Shown here: positions 41,220-50,710 of the stretch, in pieces
How the letters are laid out: each line of letters opens with the position of its first letter
Position numbering within the stretch: position 1 is the stretch's first letter
Source of the DNA: Alkalicoccus daliensis
GTDB lineage: Bacteria; Bacillota; Bacilli; Bacillales; Salisediminibacteriaceae
DNA length: 64,000 nt
Assembly (NCBI RefSeq): GCF_900103955.1
Contig: NZ_FNIL01000005.1
Coordinates: 1 to 64,000 of the forward strand
Direction of reading: 5' to 3'
The notes under the pieces: generated by a model
The model's database searches: none
What the model saw: only the letters and a program-made list of their open reading frames with translations
What the model was told of the DNA's origin: nothing
Translations under genes and position numbers: made by a program

Positions 41220-43052
41220 ATGAAAAAAATTCGCTTCTATAAATCGATCCATGTGAAAATCGTGGCGATTTATGTATTACTCATCTTAATCGCTATGCAG
41301 GTAATCGGCGTATATTTCACACAGCAGCTCGAAGGCCAGTTTGAAACGAACTTTCGGGAAACATTAAACGAGCGCGCCGGTCTGCTTGCGTATAACGTAG
41401 AGCAGGAGCTCACCGCTGATGAAGAAGAAGAGGAACAGGATTTAGAAACCCGCATTGATTCGCTGCTGCGAAGCGACGTGTTTAATATGGAATTTGCTGA
41501 TGTGCAGGTGATTGATCAGAACAGTATCATCGTTTCTGCCACGAGTCCTGCCCAGAGCGGATTTGTCGGGCAGCGGACGACGCTGCTGAGCGTAAAACAG
41601 GCGCTGCTTGGATTGGACGACCGTGAGGGGGAAATCCGGGTGAACCCGGTGAATAACCACCGTACGCTGGTCATGGCACTTCCGGTGGAATCAGATAACC
41701 AGGAAATTGTCGGTGCAATTTACATACAAGCCTCTATGGAAGCGACGTATGATCAAATGCAGGAAATCAATCAAATACTCATTGCAGGTGCGGTAATCGC
41801 GCTGTTATTGACTGCGGCACTGGGGATATTCCTCTCCCGTACGATCACCCGCCCGATTGTAGATATGAAAGAACAGGCAGTGGTCATGGGGCAGGGGGAC
41901 TTTTCCCGGTATGTACACGTATATGGCGATGATGAAATCGGCCAGCTTGCAGAAACTTTTAATGATTTAACGGATAAACTGCAGGAAGCGCATGCTACGA
42001 CAGAAGGGGAAAGAAGAAAGCTTGCTTCTGTCCTGATGCATATGACGGACGGCGTTATTGCCACTGACCGGGCTGGAAAAGTAATTCTTGTAAACCGCAG
42101 AGCAGAAGAAATACTGGACCGGAAGCAGGAAGAAATGGCCGGGATAGATGTTACGAAAATTTTGAGTCTTGATAAATTTATGAAGCTTCGTGATCTTTAC
42201 CGCTTCCAGGATCCGCTCCTGCTGGATTTTGATAATCAGGAAGACGAAATGGTAATCGAAGCAAACTTCTCTACGATTGCGAAGGATAATGGAGAAGAAA
42301 ACGGGATCATTGCGGTACTGCACGATGTAACAGAGCAGGAGCGCGTTGAAGAAGAACGCCGGGAATTTGTCGCAAACGTTTCCCATGAACTGCGGACACC
42401 GCTGACTTCCATGAAAAGCTATCTGGAAGCACTTTCTGACGGCGCTTTGGAAGATCCGGAGATTGCACCGCAGTTTCTGGAAGTTACTGCGAATGAAACA
42501 GACCGCATGATCCGGCTTGTTAATGATTTACTTCAGCTCTCAAAAATGGACAGCAAGGATTATAACGTCAATACGTCAGAAATAGATGCACCGCAGTTTG
42601 TAAATCACGTAATTGACCGTTTTGAAATGTCGACAAAAAATCAGGAAATTCAATTTAAGCGGAGAATTCCCGAGGATCCGATCATGGTGCAGGGAGATCG
42701 TGATAAACTGACACAGCTGCTGGATAATATCGTTTCCAACGCGGTAAAATATTCCCCGGAAGGCGGGACAATTAACATCACGCTGAAGGTGGAGCAGGGG
42801 CGTATTGTCGTAAGTGTGAAAGATGAAGGAGTCGGCATTCCGAAAGAAAATATTCCGCATGTATTTGACCGGTTTTACCGCGTAGATAAAGCACGTTCAC
42901 GTAATTTAGGCGGTACGGGACTTGGTCTTGCGATCGCAAAAGAAATCGCGATGGCGCACGGGGGCAATATCTGGGTAAGCAGCGACTGGGGAAAAGGGAC
43001 AACATTTTCCTTTAGTCTGCCTTACTCCCAAGAGGTGGTGGCACAGCAGTGA
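41220..43052 (+). CDS. walK: Sensor histidine kinase WalK (YycG)
   Basis: A 610-residue membrane kinase: membrane segment near 10-30, extracellular PAS-like domain, second membrane segment near 183-205, HAMP (TITRPIVDMKEQAVVMGQGD), cytoplasmic PAS, HisKA with VSHELRTPLTSMKSYLEAL, and HATPase with NIVSNAVKYSPEGG, DEGVGIP and GTGLGLAIAKEI. It monitors cell-wall synthesis and phosphorylates WalR. The stop overlaps walH. Confidence 0.97.
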   Translation: MKKIRFYKSIHVKIVAIYVLLILIAMQVIGVYFTQQLEGQFETNFRETLNERAGLLAYNVEQELTADEEEEEQDLETRIDSLLRSDVFNMEFADVQVIDQNSIIVSATSPAQSGFVGQRTTLLSVKQALLGLDDREGEIRVNPVNNHRTLVMALPVESDNQEIVGAIYIQASMEATYDQMQEINQILIAGAVIALLLTAALGIFLSRTITRPIVDMKEQAVVMGQGDFSRYVHVYGDDEIGQLAETFNDLTDKLQEAHATTEGERRKLASVLMHMTDGVIATDRAGKVILVNRRAEEILDRKQEEMAGIDVTKILSLDKFMKLRDLYRFQDPLLLDFDNQEDEMVIEANFSTIAKDNGEENGIIAVLHDVTEQERVEEERREFVANVSHELRTPLTSMKSYLEALSDGALEDPEIAPQFLEVTANETDRMIRLVNDLLQLSKMDSKDYNVNTSEIDAPQFVNHVIDRFEMSTKNQEIQFKRRIPEDPIMVQGDRDKLTQLLDNIVSNAVKYSPEGGTINITLKVEQGRIVVSVKDEGVGIPKENIPHVFDRFYRVDKARSRNLGGTGLGLAIAKEIAMAHGGNIWVSSDWGKGTTFSFSLPYSQEVVAQQ

Positions 43053-44413
43053 GAGCATTAGAACATATAAAAACCTTTGTTTTATGGTTGATGATTTTAA
43101 CGAGTGTTGTGCTGACCTGGTTCGTATGGACGTATCAGCCGGCGTATGACGAGCTCGGGGAAACGGACAACTCCTATATTGAGATTGAAGATATCGGAGA
43201 AGCAAAATCGTTCTCGCAGCTGCTTTATCCCACTTCTGTACTTCGTCATGAGGAAGAGGATATCTCCTGGATTCATCCTGCAGAAGATAACTATCTGGAA
43301 CTGCTCGAAGCAATCTCTGAAATCGGGCTCGATAATATGCGGACTGCAGGCACAGAAAATGCGCCTTCGCTGGACTGGTTCTTTGAAGGAATCCAGATGA
43401 CGTTTGACGAACCGCTGGAGGGAGAATGGCTGCAGTATATTGTGGATATTGAAGAAGAGAATATTTTAATTGATTATATCGACCGTATAGTTATTACAGA
43501 TACGGAAGCAAATAATGGCGGGGAAGTTACTTTTCTCTTTATCGATATGGAAGCAGAAGAAGTCTACCAATCGGAAACAACGATTTCTTCCTCACAGCTC
43601 CGTATTCTTACACAGCGGAGTGCGCTGGAACAAACGGCAGTGGAACCACATATTTTTCAGGAAAGAGAAGACAGTGACTTTCAGCCTGTACGGTATGTAG
43701 CGTCAGAGCCGTTGAGCCAACGCGTCTACACGTATGAAACTACGAATATATCACCAGATGGGTTTATTCAGACACTGTTTGCTGATCCTGGCTACGTAAA
43801 GCAGTATTTTCAGGAAGGACAGTCCAGTTCTTACACAGACGGTACGAGAATGATGGACATGCTGGAAGGAGGATCCCTGCTGCACTTTGTTCAGCCGGAT
43901 TTATCTGCCGGCGCGCAGATCAGCACTTCCTCGGTCGTAAGGTCGGGGCAGGAATTTGTAAACGGTCATTTTGGCTGGACGGATGATTTTTATGCGACCT
44001 CCTGGAATGAAAGCGGCACGTATGATCAGGCAGAATTTACGCTGCACGTAGGCGGAATGCCTGTACTGGACGCAAACTCCAATAACGAAAATCACTATAA
44101 AATCGAGCTGCAGCGCTCGGGTACCGAAATCATTGAATATATCCGCCCTATGTTCCAGCTGGATCTGAATCCATTTGAGATCGATACGAATGTAGAATTG
44201 CCTTCCTATGAAGAACTGGAAGAAATTATCGAGGAAGAGGATATGTTCCCGCTTTCTGCGATTGAAGATGCAAAGATTGCGTATTATATGAGCAGACAGA
44301 ATTCTTTTGCTGTATTTGAACCATCCTGGTTTGTATTCGTACGCGGGCAGTGGCAGAGAGTTTCTATACCGGATAGAAATGATCAGGAGGTGATGCCGAA
44401 TGGACTGGAGTAG
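43049..44413 (+). CDS. walH: WalK regulator WalH (YycH)
   Basis: A 454-residue protein with one N-terminal membrane segment (VLWLMILTSVVLTWFVW) and an extracellular, strongly acidic domain. It matches YycH by position and by the C-terminal YycH-type region (IAYYMSRQNSFAVFEPSWFV). It modulates WalK together with WalI. It starts at GTG in a GTGA overlap with walK. The abundance of Glu and Asp suggests salt adaptation. Confidence 0.93.
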   Translation: MRALEHIKTFVLWLMILTSVVLTWFVWTYQPAYDELGETDNSYIEIEDIGEAKSFSQLLYPTSVLRHEEEDISWIHPAEDNYLELLEAISEIGLDNMRTAGTENAPSLDWFFEGIQMTFDEPLEGEWLQYIVDIEEENILIDYIDRIVITDTEANNGGEVTFLFIDMEAEEVYQSETTISSSQLRILTQRSALEQTAVEPHIFQEREDSDFQPVRYVASEPLSQRVYTYETTNISPDGFIQTLFADPGYVKQYFQEGQSSSYTDGTRMMDMLEGGSLLHFVQPDLSAGAQISTSSVVRSGQEFVNGHFGWTDDFYATSWNESGTYDQAEFTLHVGGMPVLDANSNNENHYKIELQRSGTEIIEYIRPMFQLDLNPFEIDTNVELPSYEELEEIIEEEDMFPLSAIEDAKIAYYMSRQNSFAVFEPSWFVFVRGQWQRVSIPDRNDQEVMPNGLE

Positions 44414-45179
44414 AACGAAAACTATTTTTATTGTTACGTTTATGCTACTGAATATATTTCTCGGCTATCAGCTTTCTGAAAAGCAGAGTCAGCTGAATGA
44501 AGTAACGCTTCCTGAACTGGAGTCCCGGATAGAAGAACAGGAAATTAATATACTGATAGAAGACCTGGAAGAAGAATTTATGGGGGCGCCGATCACTGCA
44601 TATCAGCGGACGTTCCAGGAAGTGCTGATTGAGCAGACGCTGGAAAGCCAGACCCCGCAGTTTTTGGATGAGACGACGATTTATTCCGTACTGGATTCTC
44701 CCTACCGGCTTCCAAATGTGAATCTCCAGGCAAGCGTAGATGCTTTCTTGCAGCAGTACGTATTCCGGGGAGAAGAATATGAAGTTGCTCTTTATGATGA
44801 AGAAGCAGGGATCGTTGGAATTTATCAAACCTTCGATGGGAAAAAAATCGATGAATACGAGCGGGAGGACTTTCATATTACGCTGGAGCTGAACGAAGAA
44901 GGAGATATCATGGCTTACACGCAGCGGTATATGAATATTACAGAGCAGGGAGAGGAACAGGAACTGCTTACTCCAATTGCCGTGATTGAAAAGCTGCTGA
45001 ATGATACAAGAGTGGGAATCGGCGCCGGCTCAGAAGTAACGAGTGCAGAGCTTGGATATTATAATTTAATGGAAGTAGAAGCAAACTTTCAGATTTTCGC
45101 GCCTGTCTGGCGGGTAATCATCGATGAAGAAGAGCACTATGTAAACGCCATGACGGGCGAAGTGCAAAGAATCAGCTAG
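44400..45179 (+). CDS. walI: WalK regulator WalI (YycI)
   Basis: 259 residues: one N-terminal membrane helix (IFIVTFMLLNIFLGYQL) and an extracellular YycI domain ending VWRVIIDEEEHYVNAMTGEV. Overlaps walH by 14 nt, implying coupled translation. Forms a ternary complex with WalH and WalK in B. subtilis. Confidence 0.94.
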   Translation: MDWSRTKTIFIVTFMLLNIFLGYQLSEKQSQLNEVTLPELESRIEEQEINILIEDLEEEFMGAPITAYQRTFQEVLIEQTLESQTPQFLDETTIYSVLDSPYRLPNVNLQASVDAFLQQYVFRGEEYEVALYDEEAGIVGIYQTFDGKKIDEYEREDFHITLELNEEGDIMAYTQRYMNITEQGEEQELLTPIAVIEKLLNDTRVGIGAGSEVTSAELGYYNLMEVEANFQIFAPVWRVIIDEEEHYVNAMTGEVQRIS

Positions 45180-45196
45180 ATCCAGGAGGAATCCCC

Positions 45197-45991
45197 ATGA
45201 GTTTGAAATTCAGCGTGCTGGCAAGCGGAAGCACTGGCAACGCTATCTATGTAGAAACACCGAAGCGCCGCTTTCTTATAGACGCCGGCTTATCAGGAAA
45301 AAAAATTGAACAGCTTTTTAAAGAGGCCCGTCTTTCGCCGGAATCGCTGGACGGCATCCTTGTAAGCCATGAACACAGCGACCATATTAAAGGCGTGGGA
45401 ATTCTTGCACGCAGATACAATATCCCGGTGTATGCGAATGAGAAAACGTGGGATGCGATGACGCCTCATATCGGAGCAGTTCCTTCTGCGCAGAAATTCA
45501 TCTTCGGACAGGAGTCATTTCAGACCTTTGATGATCTGGATATCGAAAGCTTCGTCGTTTCCCATGATGCTGCTGATCCGATGTTTTTTTCCTTCGTGCA
45601 CGACGGAAAAAAACTAACCGTTCTTACGGATACAGGTTATGTAAGCGATCGAATGCTGGCAGCTGCAGAAGAATCGGACGCGTTGGTTTTTGAATCCAAT
45701 CATGACGTAGGAATGCTCCGGATGGGGCATTATCCATGGAATGTAAAGCGGAGAATTCTCGGAGATGAAGGACACGTTTCCAATGAAGATGCAGGAATGG
45801 CGCTTGCAAATCTCGTCCGTAAGAAAAAAGCAGATATTTATCTTGCCCATTTAAGCAAAGATAATAATATGAAAGATCTTGCCAGAATGACGGTGCAGCA
45901 GACACTGGAATTAGAAGGAGTGGGACTGGGAGAGCATTTCCGGTTATTTGATACTGATCCCGCTGCTCCTACCAAGCTCCGCGAGCTCTAA
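45197..45991 (+). CDS. walJ: Metallo-beta-lactamase-fold hydrolase WalJ (YycJ)
   Basis: A 264-residue cytoplasmic MBL-fold protein. Zinc-binding signature SHEHSDHIKG, further ligands in SHDAADP and LTDTGYV, and a late LAHLSKDNN. A 5'-3' exonuclease role in DNA repair is proposed for the family. GGAGG upstream. Confidence 0.94.
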   Translation: MSLKFSVLASGSTGNAIYVETPKRRFLIDAGLSGKKIEQLFKEARLSPESLDGILVSHEHSDHIKGVGILARRYNIPVYANEKTWDAMTPHIGAVPSAQKFIFGQESFQTFDDLDIESFVVSHDAADPMFFSFVHDGKKLTVLTDTGYVSDRMLAAAEESDALVFESNHDVGMLRMGHYPWNVKRRILGDEGHVSNEDAGMALANLVRKKKADIYLAHLSKDNNMKDLARMTVQQTLELEGVGLGEHFRLFDTDPAAPTKLREL

Positions 45992-46131
45992 ACACGGACC
46001 TCCCTGTTAATTTGGGAAATTATCGAAGTTGATTCATTTAAATAGACGCCGGACCTTATTCCTCCTAAAATAAGAGTATCGGGATATTGAATGCATCTAT
46101 CGATAGTTTCTTAACAAGGGGAGGTTTTTTT

Positions 46132-47379
46132 ATGGGATATTATGATGGAGAACATTCGGAGAGGTCCAGAAAAAGAGAGAAAAACCACAGCGGCCTGTAC
46201 GGATTTATCGGCGCAGTTCTTGGAGCGCTGATTGTAGTATTTTCCATTCCTGCGCTCAGTTCCTTTGGTTTCCTTCCCTATGACGTAAGTCCGTCTGGAG
46301 GCGGCCAGGAGGAAGCTGAAGAAGAAAACATAGAGAATGCAGAAGAACTAATAGAAGAAGAAATTGATTCGGTCAGTCTGGAAACCACCTCTGCTGTGAC
46401 AGAAGCGGTGGACAGTGTATCAGATGCCGTAGTAGGAATTGTGAATATGAACCAGAGCGGCGGCGGAATTTTTGACTCCCCTGAAGGAGGAGGAGAAGGC
46501 ACTGGCTCCGGAATTATTTATAAAGTAGAAGGAGAGCAGGCTTTTGTCGTCACAAACCAGCACGTAATTGAAGGCGCAAGTTCTGGGCAGACAGATGTAG
46601 ATGTCACGCTGACGGACGGCTCCCGGATTCCTGCAGAGTTTGTGGGAGAAGACGTGCTGACAGATCTGGCAGTACTGACCATAGATGCTGAAAACGTGGA
46701 TACTGTGGCAGTTTTCGGAGATTCAGAAAATCTGCGGGCAGGAGAGCCTGCTATTGCGATAGGAAATCCGCTTGCCTTTGAAGGCTCTGTAACACTCGGC
46801 ATCATCAGTGCGGTAGAGAGAAGCATCCCTGTGGATCTGAGCGGCAACGGACAGCCCGACTGGGAAGCAGAGGTAATTCAAACAGATGCAGCAATCAATC
46901 CGGGAAACAGCGGCGGAGCCCTGCTTAACATTCAGGGAGAAGTGATCGGCATTAATTCGATGAAGATTGCGCAGCAGCTCGTAGAGGGCATCGGCTTTGC
47001 TATTCCTTCCGAGCTCGCACTGCCTGTAATAGAGGATTTAGAGCAGTATGGAGAAGTAAAACGTCCACAGATGGGGATCGCGCTGCGCTCACTCCAGGAG
47101 ATTCCTTCTTTCCACTGGGAAAGTACCTTGGGACTGCCGGAGGATATCAAAGGCGGGGTTTACATTGAGTCTGTAGAACCGAATACGCCGGCGGCAGAAG
47201 CTGGCCTCCAGGAAGCGGATGTGATTGTTTCGCTGGATGACGAAGAAATTCAGGATGCGAATGAACTCCGCAGATTCCTGTATACAGATGTAAGCATCGG
47301 GGATACGATAGAAGTCGTTTTTTACCGGGACGGCGAGCAGCAGACCGTAGAGCTGACACTCGCGGAACAGGTATTTTAA
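46132..47379 (+). CDS. htrC: Membrane-anchored serine protease HtrA/HtrC-like
   Basis: 415 residues: a basic cytoplasmic start, one membrane segment (FIGAVLGALIVVFSIPALSSF), an acidic linker, a trypsin-like protease with the triad in TNQHVIEGA, DLAVLTID and NPGNSGGAL, and a C-terminal PDZ domain (YIESVEPNTPAAEAGLQEADVI). An extracytoplasmic quality-control protease. By position it equals B. subtilis HtrC (YyxA). The ATG at 46132 has GGAGG seven bases upstream; a start at 46087 is less likely. Confidence 0.94.
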   Translation: MGYYDGEHSERSRKREKNHSGLYGFIGAVLGALIVVFSIPALSSFGFLPYDVSPSGGGQEEAEEENIENAEELIEEEIDSVSLETTSAVTEAVDSVSDAVVGIVNMNQSGGGIFDSPEGGGEGTGSGIIYKVEGEQAFVVTNQHVIEGASSGQTDVDVTLTDGSRIPAEFVGEDVLTDLAVLTIDAENVDTVAVFGDSENLRAGEPAIAIGNPLAFEGSVTLGIISAVERSIPVDLSGNGQPDWEAEVIQTDAAINPGNSGGALLNIQGEVIGINSMKIAQQLVEGIGFAIPSELALPVIEDLEQYGEVKRPQMGIALRSLQEIPSFHWESTLGLPEDIKGGVYIESVEPNTPAAEAGLQEADVIVSLDDEEIQDANELRRFLYTDVSIGDTIEVVFYRDGEQQTVELTLAEQVF

Positions 47380-47416
47380 TCTAACAGGGAAAAATAAATA
47401 AGTGACAGCAGAGGAA

Positions 47417-47455
47417 AAGCCACTTTCGTGCCGGCCGGTATCGAAAGTGGCTTTT
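47417..47455 (+). terminator. htrC terminator
   Basis: AAGCCACTTTCG and CGAAAGTGGCTT arms, followed by TTGT. Confidence 0.85.
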
Positions 47456-47459
47456 GTAG

Positions 47460-47963
47460 TTATCCACAATTCTCGGAAAGTTTTGAGAAAGAAAAGATGT
47501 GGTATACTATCCACATAAAACGAGTGAACGAAAAAATAAATTATCCACTGTGGATAATTCTGCAAAGGAGTAAATAACATGATTTACAGCTGCGAAGCGC
47601 ACGTAGAAGAAGGTCTCGAGGAAGTATTAATAGATGAGGGGCCTCCTCCAGCCATGGAAAAGACCTCTGCTGCTGAAGAACCCTGCTTTCTCTGCGGAAA
47701 AAAAGCAGTCTATCAAATAGAAGAGCCAGCATAAAGTTGTGCACAAAGTTATACACAGTTTTCCACAGGCTTTGGGAGGAGAAATAAGGACCTGCTTATA
47801 AAGCGAACAAAGTAAATTTGGTAAATCAATGGGAAAGCGCTTTCTAAAAGGCGATACGAACAAAAGGTTAAAGTATTTCTCCTGTGTATATGTGGATAAA
47901 ATTTGTGGATAACTTATTTACTGGTGGATAACCTGTGAATCCACAGGTTATATTTGTGGATAG
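47460..47963. promoter_or_regulatory. DnaA-box cluster around yyzF
   Basis: Perfect DnaA boxes at 47460-47468 (plus), 47549-47557, 47891-47899 and 47904-47912 (minus). One-mismatch boxes at 47507-47515, 47541-47549, 47749-47757, 47759-47767, 47923-47931 and 47955-47963. Two boxes overlap as a palindrome (TTATCCACTGTGGATAA). A further inverted repeat AACCTGTG/CACAGGTT lies at 47930-47949. The box at 47507 overlaps a possible -10 (TATACT, 47503-47508) of yyzF. B. subtilis has DnaA-box clusters outside oriC that restrain initiation; one, as I recall, lies beside htrC. Confidence 0.9.
47579..47734 (+). CDS. yyzF: CxxH/CxxC protein, YyzF-like
   Basis: A 51-residue protein starting MIYSCEAHVEEGLEEVL and containing CEAH and CFLC, the CxxH/CxxC pattern of the YyzF family found after htrC in Bacilli. 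The four residues probably bind zinc. AAAGGAG lies 8 nt before the ATG. Its promoter region and downstream DNA are filled with DnaA boxes, so its expression may follow DnaA activity. Function unknown. Confidence 0.88.
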   Translation: MIYSCEAHVEEGLEEVLIDEGPPPAMEKTSAAEEPCFLCGKKAVYQIEEPA

Positions 47964-47965
47964 AT

Positions 47966-49414
47966 TTAATCTTCACGTTCATCAAAAAGTGAAAGCTGCT
48001 CTTCTTCCCTGGAGGAGCTTTTTTTCTGTTTGCTTCCATTTCCAGCGTCCAGGTATATTTTTTTTGCCTGCTGATTGGATTTCCGGATATCAGTCATTGG
48101 TCCGGGATAGCTGCTGTAAAAAAAGTGCGGATCCCTCCACGGTTCATGGATATAAGCTTGCGGCACTGCTTTTAATTCTTCTATGTACCGCCGGATAAAG
48201 CGTCCTTCCGGATCGTGCTTCTTCCCCTGCCTCACCGGATCCTGAAAGCGGATCGTCTGCAAAGAAGTGCAGGCATGCTGATGTATTTGACTGTAGTGGA
48301 TACCGGGTTCATAATCGAGTAAAAGCTTTGCAAGGTCGTGCGCCGGTTTTTTCCAGTCGAGCCGCAGTGTATTTGTTACAAAAGAAACAAGCATTGCCCG
48401 TGCCGGATAGTTGATCCACCCAGTTCTGCGAAGACAGCGCATGGAAGCATCTATCATAGGGATGCCGGTGGTTCCCTGAAGCCAGTGGTTATATTCTTCC
48501 TCATTCCAGCTGCGTCTCGTGCTTTCATAAGCTGCGCTTTGAGGGAAGAACGCAGCTTGACGATTTTGCTTGAACGCCTGGACAGCATAGCTGTTCCAGT
48601 ATAAGCGGGTCAAAAAAGCCTCTAAGGGACGTTTCTCTTCCTCTGTTTCCCGGGAATTTATTACTTCCATTGCTGCCTGGTACACTGTACGAAGGGAAAT
48701 GTTGCCCCAGGAAATATAAGCAGAAAGCCTGCTGCTGAAAGTAGAGGATGCAAGGGGTTCCAGTAAATGCTTTTCATATTTGAGGAAGCGCTCCTCCAGA
48801 AAGCTGTGCAATGTTTCTAAAGCAGAAGATTCTCCTCCCTGCTGTCCGTAGCGGATGCGTTCTCCAGGCAGAGAAAGCTTGTCCAGCGCGGCAATATTTC
48901 TCGTTAGAAGCTGCGGGAGAGTCTCTGGAGGAGCCGGAAAAGAAAGAACTTCTTTCATGGGAGGCATATTTATCTTTTCTTCCCATGCCGCTTCAAAGTG
49001 CTTGGACTGCAGTGATCCCGGAGCAAACCCATAATGGGAAAATTCTTTGAAGAGCAGCTGGTGTTTTTTCATCCATTCCCGGACCTTTTTTGTTTGTTCA
49101 TACACGTGGGGAGGCCCGAATTCTTCATAGGTGAAAAGTGTAAACGAACCACACGTGTGATACAGTGCTTCGAGGACTTCTTCGATAGCAGCGGCAGCTG
49201 TGAAAAGCTCTCCGCCGCCTTTGCGGACAGCAGTCTGCAGCTCTTCCAATCCTTCTTTTACAAAAACGGCGTGGCGTACAGATAAGTCACCTGCCTGCCA
49301 TACCGCAGGTTCCATTACATAGAGAATAAGCAGCGGTCCGCCCTCGCTGACAGCTGCAGTAAGGGGCAGATGATCATGCAATCGAAGATCCCGTTTTAGC
49401 CAGACGACCTGCAT
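47966..49414 (-). CDS. Photolyase/cryptochrome family protein
   Basis: A 482-residue FAD protein of the DNA photolyase/cryptochrome family, which uses blue light to reverse pyrimidine dimers. The N-terminal antenna-type domain starts MQVVWLKRDLRLHDHLPL. The FAD-binding domain has GIPMIDASMRCLRRTGWIN, RAMLVSFVTNTLRLDW, DYEPGIHYSQIHQ and DPEGRFIRRYIEEL. The wording of these motifs fits a less-studied bacterial subgroup rather than the E. coli PhrB type. AAGGAGGAGG lies before the ATG. It stands where rlmH normally follows htrC-yyzF and is on the opposite strand. Repair activity is likely but unproven. Confidence 0.87.
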   Translation of the reverse strand: MQVVWLKRDLRLHDHLPLTAAVSEGGPLLILYVMEPAVWQAGDLSVRHAVFVKEGLEELQTAVRKGGGELFTAAAAIEEVLEALYHTCGSFTLFTYEEFGPPHVYEQTKKVREWMKKHQLLFKEFSHYGFAPGSLQSKHFEAAWEEKINMPPMKEVLSFPAPPETLPQLLTRNIAALDKLSLPGERIRYGQQGGESSALETLHSFLEERFLKYEKHLLEPLASSTFSSRLSAYISWGNISLRTVYQAAMEVINSRETEEEKRPLEAFLTRLYWNSYAVQAFKQNRQAAFFPQSAAYESTRRSWNEEEYNHWLQGTTGIPMIDASMRCLRRTGWINYPARAMLVSFVTNTLRLDWKKPAHDLAKLLLDYEPGIHYSQIHQHACTSLQTIRFQDPVRQGKKHDPEGRFIRRYIEELKAVPQAYIHEPWRDPHFFYSSYPGPMTDIRKSNQQAKKIYLDAGNGSKQKKSSSREEEQLSLFDERED

Positions 49415-49638
49415 CTTGGACCTCCTCCTTTCTTTGAAGATACTGCTTTTAATTTACACCATTAATGTGTAAAAATACAGGAAACCTGTAAATGACGATT
49501 ACTCTTTTTGGCGAAAAGGAAATAGAAAAGCCAGAGTGTTTTCAGGGGGGAGGCAGCAAGTAAACACATGCGGAAATTCTCTGGGAATCAGCACTCTTTT
49601 GAAAAATGATTTTCCATACAGGAAAGGAGTTTTACAGC

Positions 49639-50439
49639 ATGCAGGAACACAGAATTGAAGTAGAAGAGAATGTTTCTATTTACGTAGAAGACAGCGGGGA
49701 AGGAAAGCCGATTCTATTTATTCACGGCTGGCCGTTAAATCATCAAATGTTTAAATCCCAGAAAGAAGCCTTGATTGAAAACGGCTACCGCTTTATCGGC
49801 GTGGACCTCCGTGGATACGGGCAGTCTGACAAGCCGGAGCAGAAGTATTCATATAATGTGTTCGCGAAAGATATTAAAAAAGTAGTGGAGGCACTGCAGC
49901 TGGAAAATTACTATCTTGCAGGCTTCTCTATGGGCGGCCCTGTAGCGATCCGCTTTGCCACGAAATATGCAGATGAACAGCTGAAGAAACTTATTCTCCT
50001 CGGGGCAGCAGCACCAAGTTTTACGAGAAGAATGGGCTACGACCTCGGAATGGAAAAAGATGAAGTGACAGAACTGATAGAAGCAATACAGGAAGACCGA
50101 AAATCAGCAATGGAGGATTTCGGTGGAAATTTCTTTGCCTCCGACGTACCGCCGGAAGTTTCTGAAGAGCTGCTGGAACTGAGTATGCAGGCGTCAAAGC
50201 ACGCAACGATTTCAGCTGCGAAAGAACTCCGGGAAGCCGATCTGCGCGATGAAGTAACGGACATTACGATTCCCACAGTGGTAATGCACGGGAAGAAAGA
50301 TGAAATCTGCGAATTCGGCTTTGCGGAAGAACTGGAACGGCTGATTCCGAAGGTTACGCTTATACCGTTTGAAGAAAGCGGACACGGGCTGCACTACGAT
50401 GAAGCAGAAAAATTGAACCGGGAGCTCGTGAAGCTTTAG
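49639..50439 (+). CDS. Alpha/beta hydrolase (haloperoxidase-like group)
   Basis: A 266-residue cytoplasmic alpha/beta hydrolase. Oxyanion loop HGWPLNH, nucleophile elbow GFSMGGPVAIR, an acid residue near GKKDEICEF, and the catalytic His in ESGHGLHYDE. The pattern resembles cofactor-free haloperoxidases and esterases; the substrate is unknown. The ATG at 49639 follows AAAGGAG; an upstream in-frame start at 49606 has no such site. Confidence 0.88.
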   Translation: MQEHRIEVEENVSIYVEDSGEGKPILFIHGWPLNHQMFKSQKEALIENGYRFIGVDLRGYGQSDKPEQKYSYNVFAKDIKKVVEALQLENYYLAGFSMGGPVAIRFATKYADEQLKKLILLGAAAPSFTRRMGYDLGMEKDEVTELIEAIQEDRKSAMEDFGGNFFASDVPPEVSEELLELSMQASKHATISAAKELREADLRDEVTDITIPTVVMHGKKDEICEFGFAEELERLIPKVTLIPFEESGHGLHYDEAEKLNRELVKL

Positions 50440-50465
50440 CTGTAAAGAAGTCCAGGTGACGGGCG

Positions 50466-50585
50466 GTGCTGTTAACGATGAATTACTGGAAATATACTGC
50501 TGTTAAAATCACATAAGGCTTCGTTAACAACAGAAAAATGACGATGCTGTTCAGATCATCACCGTTAAAAAGAGAATAAAGGTAA
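50466..50585 (+). repeat. Degenerate tandem units around TGCTGTTAA
   Basis: GTGCTGTTAACGATGAA, CTGCTGTTAAAATCAC, TTAACAACAGAAAAATGACG and ACCGTTAAAAAGAG recur every 20 to 35 bases just after the hydrolase gene, preceded by TCCAGG (50451). Comparable to 37355-37540. Confidence 0.4.
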
Positions 50586-50608
50586 TTTTCTCCAGACATC
50601 CAGCAGAC

Positions 50609-50653
50609 AAAAAATCCGAGCTCCCAAACAAAAGGGAGTTTCGGATTTTTTTG
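50609..50653. terminator. Bidirectional terminator after the hydrolase
   Basis: AAAAATCCGA-GCTCCC pairs with GGGAGTTTCGGATTTTT, with A- and T-runs on both sides. Confidence 0.92.
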
Positions 50654-50710
50654 GTTCTTCGCCGTAACATGCAGTTGAAATACAGATAGTTATTTTATCC
50701 CTTTGATAAT

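Noticed and set aside
47831-47845. cre-like GGGAAAGCGCTTTCT in the DnaA-box cluster
   Set aside because: Two mismatches in the conserved first half and no gene start suitably placed downstream.
48645-48658. Noc-box-like GTTTCCCGGGAATT inside the photolyase gene
   Set aside because: Only 12 of 14 positions match; one such hit in 64 kb is not convincing without binding data.
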